Shown here: positions 5,586-5,586 of the stretch, in pieces | How positions within the stretch are numbered: position 1 is the stretch's first letter | Layout: each line of letters starts with the position of its first letter | DNA from: Nitrospirota bacterium | Lineage (GTDB): Bacteria > Nitrospirota > Nitrospiria > Nitrospirales > Nitrospiraceae | Length of the DNA: 5,586 nt | Direction: 5' to 3' | Assembly: GCA_005877535.1 (NCBI GenBank) | Contig: VBOM01000063.1 | Location: 1-5,586 of the forward strand | Notes under the pieces: model-generated | The model's input: the letters and a program-made list of their open reading frames with translations, nothing else | The model's database searches: none | What the model was told of the DNA's origin: nothing | Translations under genes and position numbers: made by a program

Positions 5586-5586
5586 T

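Overview
The window is a compact block of housekeeping genes from a Gram-negative-type bacterium. Every supportable gene lies on the minus strand, so transcription runs from position 5586 towards 1. The order in that direction is mobA, a broken family 9 glycosyltransferase gene, argS, tgt, yajC and the first part of secD. The DNA is moderately GC-rich. The protein sequences, a molybdenum-cofactor gene, a lipopolysaccharide-type glycosyltransferase and the style of the intergenic repeat all suggest a Nitrospira-like member of the Nitrospirota. That assignment is an impression from familiarity; no search was run.

Positions 4092-5586: mobA (molybdopterin guanine dinucleotide synthesis) starts at a TAATG junction with an unseen upstream gene. 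It ends at a second TAATG junction with a heptosyltransferase-like gene. The glycosyltransferase gene is visibly damaged. Its N-terminal half (4349-4951) and C-terminal half (4092-4391) are in different frames, and the stretch that normally separates the two sugar-nucleotide-binding motifs is almost entirely missing.

Positions 1101-4040: argS (arginyl-tRNA synthetase, TTG start behind a good ribosome binding site) and tgt (queuine tRNA-ribosyltransferase, GTG start) are 15 bases apart and look co-transcribed. Both act on tRNA.

Positions 782-1100: the only gene-free stretch over 300 bases is filled by a repeat-like element of about 300 bases with near-matching inverted ends (804-821 and 1086-1103). 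It contains a 20-bp near-palindromic stem (988-1007 with 1060-1079). Its right end supplies the tgt stop codon, and its left end stops just short of the yajC ribosome binding site.

Positions 1-781: yajC and the 5' part of secD encode inner-membrane accessory components of the Sec translocase. The order tgt-yajC-secD is the classical bacterial arrangement, here split by the repeat. I see no CRISPR array, tRNA, rRNA, transposase gene or obvious new multi-gene system. The points most worth a second look are the repeat in the tgt-yajC gap and the decayed glycosyltransferase.
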